DNA of 64,000 bases from positions 42,307,706 through 42,371,705 of the forward strand of contig CM018046.1 of assembly GCA_008638375.1 (NCBI GenBank). Direction: 5' to 3'. Under the pieces are notes generated by a model that made no database searches, had not been told where the DNA came from, and saw only the letters and a list, made by a program, of their open reading frames with translations. A program made the translations under genes and the position numbers. Origin of the DNA: Nyssa sinensis. Taxonomy: Eukaryota > Streptophyta > Magnoliopsida > Cornales > Nyssaceae. Positions 60,156 to 64,000 of the stretch are shown here, in pieces (position 1 is the stretch's first letter; each line of letters begins with the position of its first letter).

Positions 60156-61180
60156 AACCCACCGGAATTGTCATGGTCTCTCTGCCGGACAGTTCGAAGG
60201 CCGATAGTTCCCCTCACGAAGACTTCCAGACCCCTCCCGAAGATTCTCTGTTGGCGAGCTCCGAAGAGCAGAGGAAAACAACAGCCGGTGATGCTCTCGC
60301 CGGTCAGAAAATTAACGGTGTCAGCGTTAAAAATGATAGTGCGGCTATGGCTGTATATAGTTGTACGGGCACTGATAAGACTGTTGATTTGGGGAAGGAC
60401 TCGGATAATCTAGGGTTTTCGGGTGTGAAATCGACACAGCTAATCGGCGGTGGTGGTGCTGTTTCAGGTGTTCCTTGTTCTGGTGGTGTTGATGCAGTTA
60501 ATGTGAGTGAGGTTTCAGAGTATGAATTGACAAAATATAGTGCTTTGCGGGGTGAATTGAACGAAGGCCATTCATTTGAGCCTCGGCCAAAAAAACTGAA
60601 AGTTTCTGAGAAAAATTCGGGTTTGGAATCTCCAAATGTTTGCTTAGGCAACAATGAGCCGGTGATTGTTGAAACTAACCGCAACGAAAATGCTGGCACT
60701 GAAGTTCTTGAATCAGAGTTTGAAGAAATTGCTGAAGGTCTAGGGTTTGGTGAGGACACAATGAATGTGGGTCCACAGCTGAAAGAAACTGAGGAAAGTA
60801 TGGGACTTAGGAAAGCTGATAAAGTGTCCAAAAATGGAGAGGGGTTGTCGGTTAAAAAGAATATTGAGGATCTTGAGAAATTCAAATATGTCAGTTCTGG
60901 TGGCATTAATCGGCATGGTGGAGAGGATAAAGGTTTTGGGGGAAGACGGGAATTACCATCCTCAATTAGTGGGCAAGCGAAGAATGTGGGAAAGGAGTCG
61001 GGGTTAGGCAGTTCCTCGGCTAAGCATCAGCTGTTGAATGATCTTTTGGATGCTTTGAAAATGGCTGCAAAGGAGCTGGATGATGGTTCCGAGGATGTGG
61101 ATTTCTTCGAGACTGCCAAGAGGCGTGGCATGACTTTTCCACGGCCCAGGTGGTGGCCACCGGGGGGCTTTGATGATTAA
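60020..61180 (+). CDS. Plant protein of unknown function, 386 residues, copy 2
   Basis: Full-length partner of 18654-19814. I count eleven residue differences: R/Q, E/A, D/V and D/Y in the N-terminal half, then Q/K, L/V, F/L, K/N, K/E, Q/P and E/G. The ending here is RWWPPGGFDD. It keeps the PRPKKLKVSEK basic patch and the DALKMAAKELDDGSEDVDFF segment, where a short helix is likely. No stop or frameshift. The same telo-box-like upstream element and overlapping upstream frame are present. Function not recognised. Confidence 0.8.
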   Translation: MEEDPFGSLVRQCQPTSSQEDRLRTCPFAREDEVFPEDESPSTSVEPTGIVMVSLPDSSKADSSPHEDFQTPPEDSLLASSEEQRKTTAGDALAGQKINGVSVKNDSAAMAVYSCTGTDKTVDLGKDSDNLGFSGVKSTQLIGGGGAVSGVPCSGGVDAVNVSEVSEYELTKYSALRGELNEGHSFEPRPKKLKVSEKNSGLESPNVCLGNNEPVIVETNRNENAGTEVLESEFEEIAEGLGFGEDTMNVGPQLKETEESMGLRKADKVSKNGEGLSVKKNIEDLEKFKYVSSGGINRHGGEDKGFGGRRELPSSISGQAKNVGKESGLGSSSAKHQLLNDLLDALKMAAKELDDGSEDVDFFETAKRRGMTFPRPRWWPPGGFDD

Positions 61181-61605
61181 TTCATGACTCCAATGATATT
61201 TCCTGGAGATTTTGTGTGGTGTGTGATGTGTATTCTGATGAATTTACATGGAAATGTAGACTTCACATGCCACTTTCTTGTTGCTGTCTGGTGCTTTTGT
61301 CAAACTACTTTTCAGCCAGGTAAGCTGGAACCTATATATATCAGGAGGTCTAGTTTGGTGTTAAAAGATGGTGTATGATGAATTGCACAGGGTTTTTGGA
61401 AGCCATGTATTGGATTAGAAGCTATAAAAGTTCAGTTCGTGGTAATCATTTTCTGTAGAAATTGAATTTTGTTAAAATCCATGCTACAAGGATAAATTTT
61501 GTGATTAGTTTTTTGCTTTTAAGTGGTTGTTAAGGAAGAAATTAAGCACACAAAACAATGAGTAAAATAAAAGATAGCTGTTCTTCATTATCTGGCCATT
61601 GTGTC

Positions 61606-61611
61606 TTTGTG

Positions 61612-61689
<78 letters not shown>

Positions 61690-61690
61690 C
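61606..61690. repeat. (GT)n(GA)n compound microsatellite, copy 2
   Basis: GT run interrupted by TT, then GA run interrupted by AA, markedly longer than at 20243-20290. Confidence 0.95.
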
Positions 61691-64000
61691 AATAATATTT
61701 GTTCTGATATGAGCCGGAAGGTTTTTCTCCTTTCATGTTCTGTAAAGTTCAGTATTAGCTTCATACATGCAATTCATGTCTCAATTAAATCAAGTGAAAA
61801 TGCTAACTTTAAGTCTTTGACCTTCAATGTTTCAGTGTGAAGAGGTATACAACAATAGAGAAAAGGAAATAACCCTTTGACACATGTAGATTCATGGAAC
61901 CGACAAACAACAAATAAAGAAACATCTGACAATCAAAATACTGTGGCAGGGTAGACTACCCTTAAGGTATTCCAAAAGAGGCAGCAGTAACTTTCAATGC
62001 ATGTTTTGAAGCACTATAGTTGTTCCTATATGAATTGGCACAATGATTTTGATAAGATTCTTGAAGTTCCTAATTCCTACACCTCTCTGTGAAAATGAAA
62101 CTTTGACAATTTGATTTGATGCATAACTAACAACAAAAGAATCAATACAATACCCATTGATTAAACTAGTGGCATTTTCTTATCTAAAATCACAAATTTG
62201 TGGACCTACACAAACAAATACACGTGGGTCTCACTTCCTTGAGTCCATACTCCATAGGTAGGAAAATTCTGTTACTGTGTATGGCATTTTCCAAATGTTT
62301 GTATGCCATAAGCTGTGTAGATGTTGCCAATCAATAAAGGTCTCTGATATTGTCTTTATGTCCACAGTGCACAAAGTTACCAATGTGAACTTAGATTGCA
62401 GCTGAAAAGAAAACACAGCTAGCTATCACTACTTCCATAAACAGAGCTATACATCCTACTTCCTGTCATTTTCTCTTTTAACCCAGCATTGAGAACCAGA
62501 GGCCAATTAAACTCGTGTTTTATATCACTAAACATTAACTTGACTGTGTTCAGCTTTAAATTCTGGTTGCATTGAATTTACGAATGTTGGGAAGTAGGAC
62601 ATATTCATCCTAGGTTTCAGATGTTTGAATATCTTCATTCATCGTAACACGTCTCGGAAGTTAAGGCAAAACATTCGCATTGCTCCAACTGTAAATGAAA
62701 AGGAAATTCGTTGTACATTACTTAGCCATTTAATGCCCAACTATTAGTGAATGATTTCAAAGCTAAGTTGAATAATACCAGCAGAATAGCCTTTTGCATA
62801 ATGTATTGGCCGGAAATTTAGCTTCTACACTTTCGTTGATGGATTCAATGTACACTAGTCCCTTTCAGATGAGCTGCTTGTGTACCGAATCCAAGAATTT
62901 TCTCTTCATATACATATATATTAGAGGAAAAATACAATTCACATATTTTCATGTTAGTTTTAGGGCCAGCCAGAGGAATGGTACTTTTGTTGTTCTTTAC
63001 AGATTGTCATCCATAATCAAGGATGTCAATGGTATGGGATGTGTGTGTTTAGTTGATCCACAAATGGGTATCAGATATATCAAATTCTTGCAGGCAACCA
63101 TGCATGAACAAATATTTGGTATGATATAATGATCCAGGTTTGATTCAAAATTCACAATATTTATCATAGTTTGATGCCTTTAGATGCCAAATATGCTGTT
63201 TTAAATTGGCTCATATAATGATCCAGGTTTGATTCAAAATTCACATACTATGCTCTCAACCTTAGAACTAATTTTCTTCCAATTCCAATTCTAAGGCATA
63301 TATTCCCTGCAGGAAAATGTGGAAGGAGAGTAAATCAATCTCCACACTTTTCCTTCCTCAACTTGATAACCACAAAGCATTTCACTATTTGATTTGTTCT
63401 TAGGAAGTGAAACAAAAGATACGGATGTTTCAAACCGTTTAATGAATGAAATGAGAAAGGGCTGCAAGTCTGTAATTGATGAGCTCACTCATGGGTAGCC
63501 AAGACTGAGTAACGACTTTCGCGTGCACATTCATTCATAAAAGGCAGCATAGATTTCAACTTCGACCACATGCATCCGGACAACGTTCAATTTTTTTTTC
63601 TTTCAATAGCCTGGAAAGAAACCCCGAAAAAGGTAAATTTCACGACTGTAAATGCCAGAAAACAGAAAGGTATCTGAAAGTTGTGTTGCAAGTTAACAAC
63701 TAAGCTGCATACAAAAACTATGGAACTTGCCACCTCTTCTGCATTTTGAGTTATATATTACAATCTTTTGTCAACCTATACAAAAAAGCCCACCCAAATT
63801 CATCCCTTAGCATTCCAAGTTCAGTAGGGCCAAGAAAGAAAAAGAAAAAGCAACCATCAAACCTCATTCACATGGATTTTGTATGTTTGGCATGCAAATT
63901 ATGTGGAGCCCAATCACAGGTTTCGGCAGAACTGGTACCCAAATAACCCTAGTGATTGAAGTAGTGTTTTGACAAGAATTGTCACAGACGATGCAGGTAT
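61691..64000. other. Intergenic tail of copy 2
   Basis: Collinear with 20291-22620. No gene seen. The possible minus-strand exon of copy 1 falls just beyond the window end. Confidence 0.6.

Larger units (their letters stand above)
38522..64000. repeat. Segmental duplication, copy 2 (continues past window)
   Basis: Collinear with 9777-22620. It starts immediately after the CACTA terminus with the same bases (GTATTAAGTTTAGATTTG). It is interrupted by the retrotransposon at 39614-51760 and differs otherwise by substitutions, microsatellite length and a roughly 500-bp divergent block at 54555-55435. Confidence 0.95.

Overview
The window is nuclear DNA from a flowering plant, most likely a eudicot. 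It has AT-rich intergenic DNA, spliced genes with GT..AG introns, two expansin-like B genes and dense plant transposons. I cannot name the species from sequence alone.

The main architecture is a tandem segmental duplication punctuated by CACTA (En/Spm) DNA transposons. In order: (1) 1-9776 is the right part of CACTA copy 1, holding a 161-bp satellite array and broken transposase genes on the minus strand. (2) 9777-25951 is duplicated segment copy 1. It holds an expansin-like B gene (14656-16633), an intact 386-residue gene of unknown function (18654-19814) and, at its right end, a truncated LINE (24285-25951). (3) 25952-38521 is a whole CACTA copy 2 with both terminal inverted repeats. A 4.3-kb TG..CA element with 5-bp target duplications, probably a solo LTR, is nested in it at 32774-37058. 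(4) 38522-64000 is duplicated segment copy 2, with a second expansin-like B gene (56009-58008) and a second 386-residue gene (60020-61180). A 12.1-kb Ty3/gypsy retrotransposon of Tat type interrupts it at 39614-51760. Segment copy 2 runs off the window end.

The two segment copies give each other's empty sites, so both insertions can be placed to the base. The order of events appears to be: CACTA insertions flanking a gene pair, duplication of the segment (unequal exchange between CACTA copies fits the mismatched flanks), then LTR insertion into copy 2.

The Tat element is the richest object. Its gag-pol is one uninterrupted frame on the minus strand except for four nonsense codons. Between pol and the 3' LTR it carries a spliced antisense gene on the plus strand, a second antisense unit with a recognisably related promoter, and a 27-unit 33/34-bp minisatellite. 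The two unit types of this minisatellite form the same hairpin with compensatory base changes.

The host genes appear to be the two expansin-like B paralogues and the two 386-codon paralogues. Both pairs are open. Expansin copy 1 differs from copy 2 by a changed TATA box and loss of a conserved tryptophan, suggesting the copies are diverging. No tRNA, rRNA or CRISPR feature was found.
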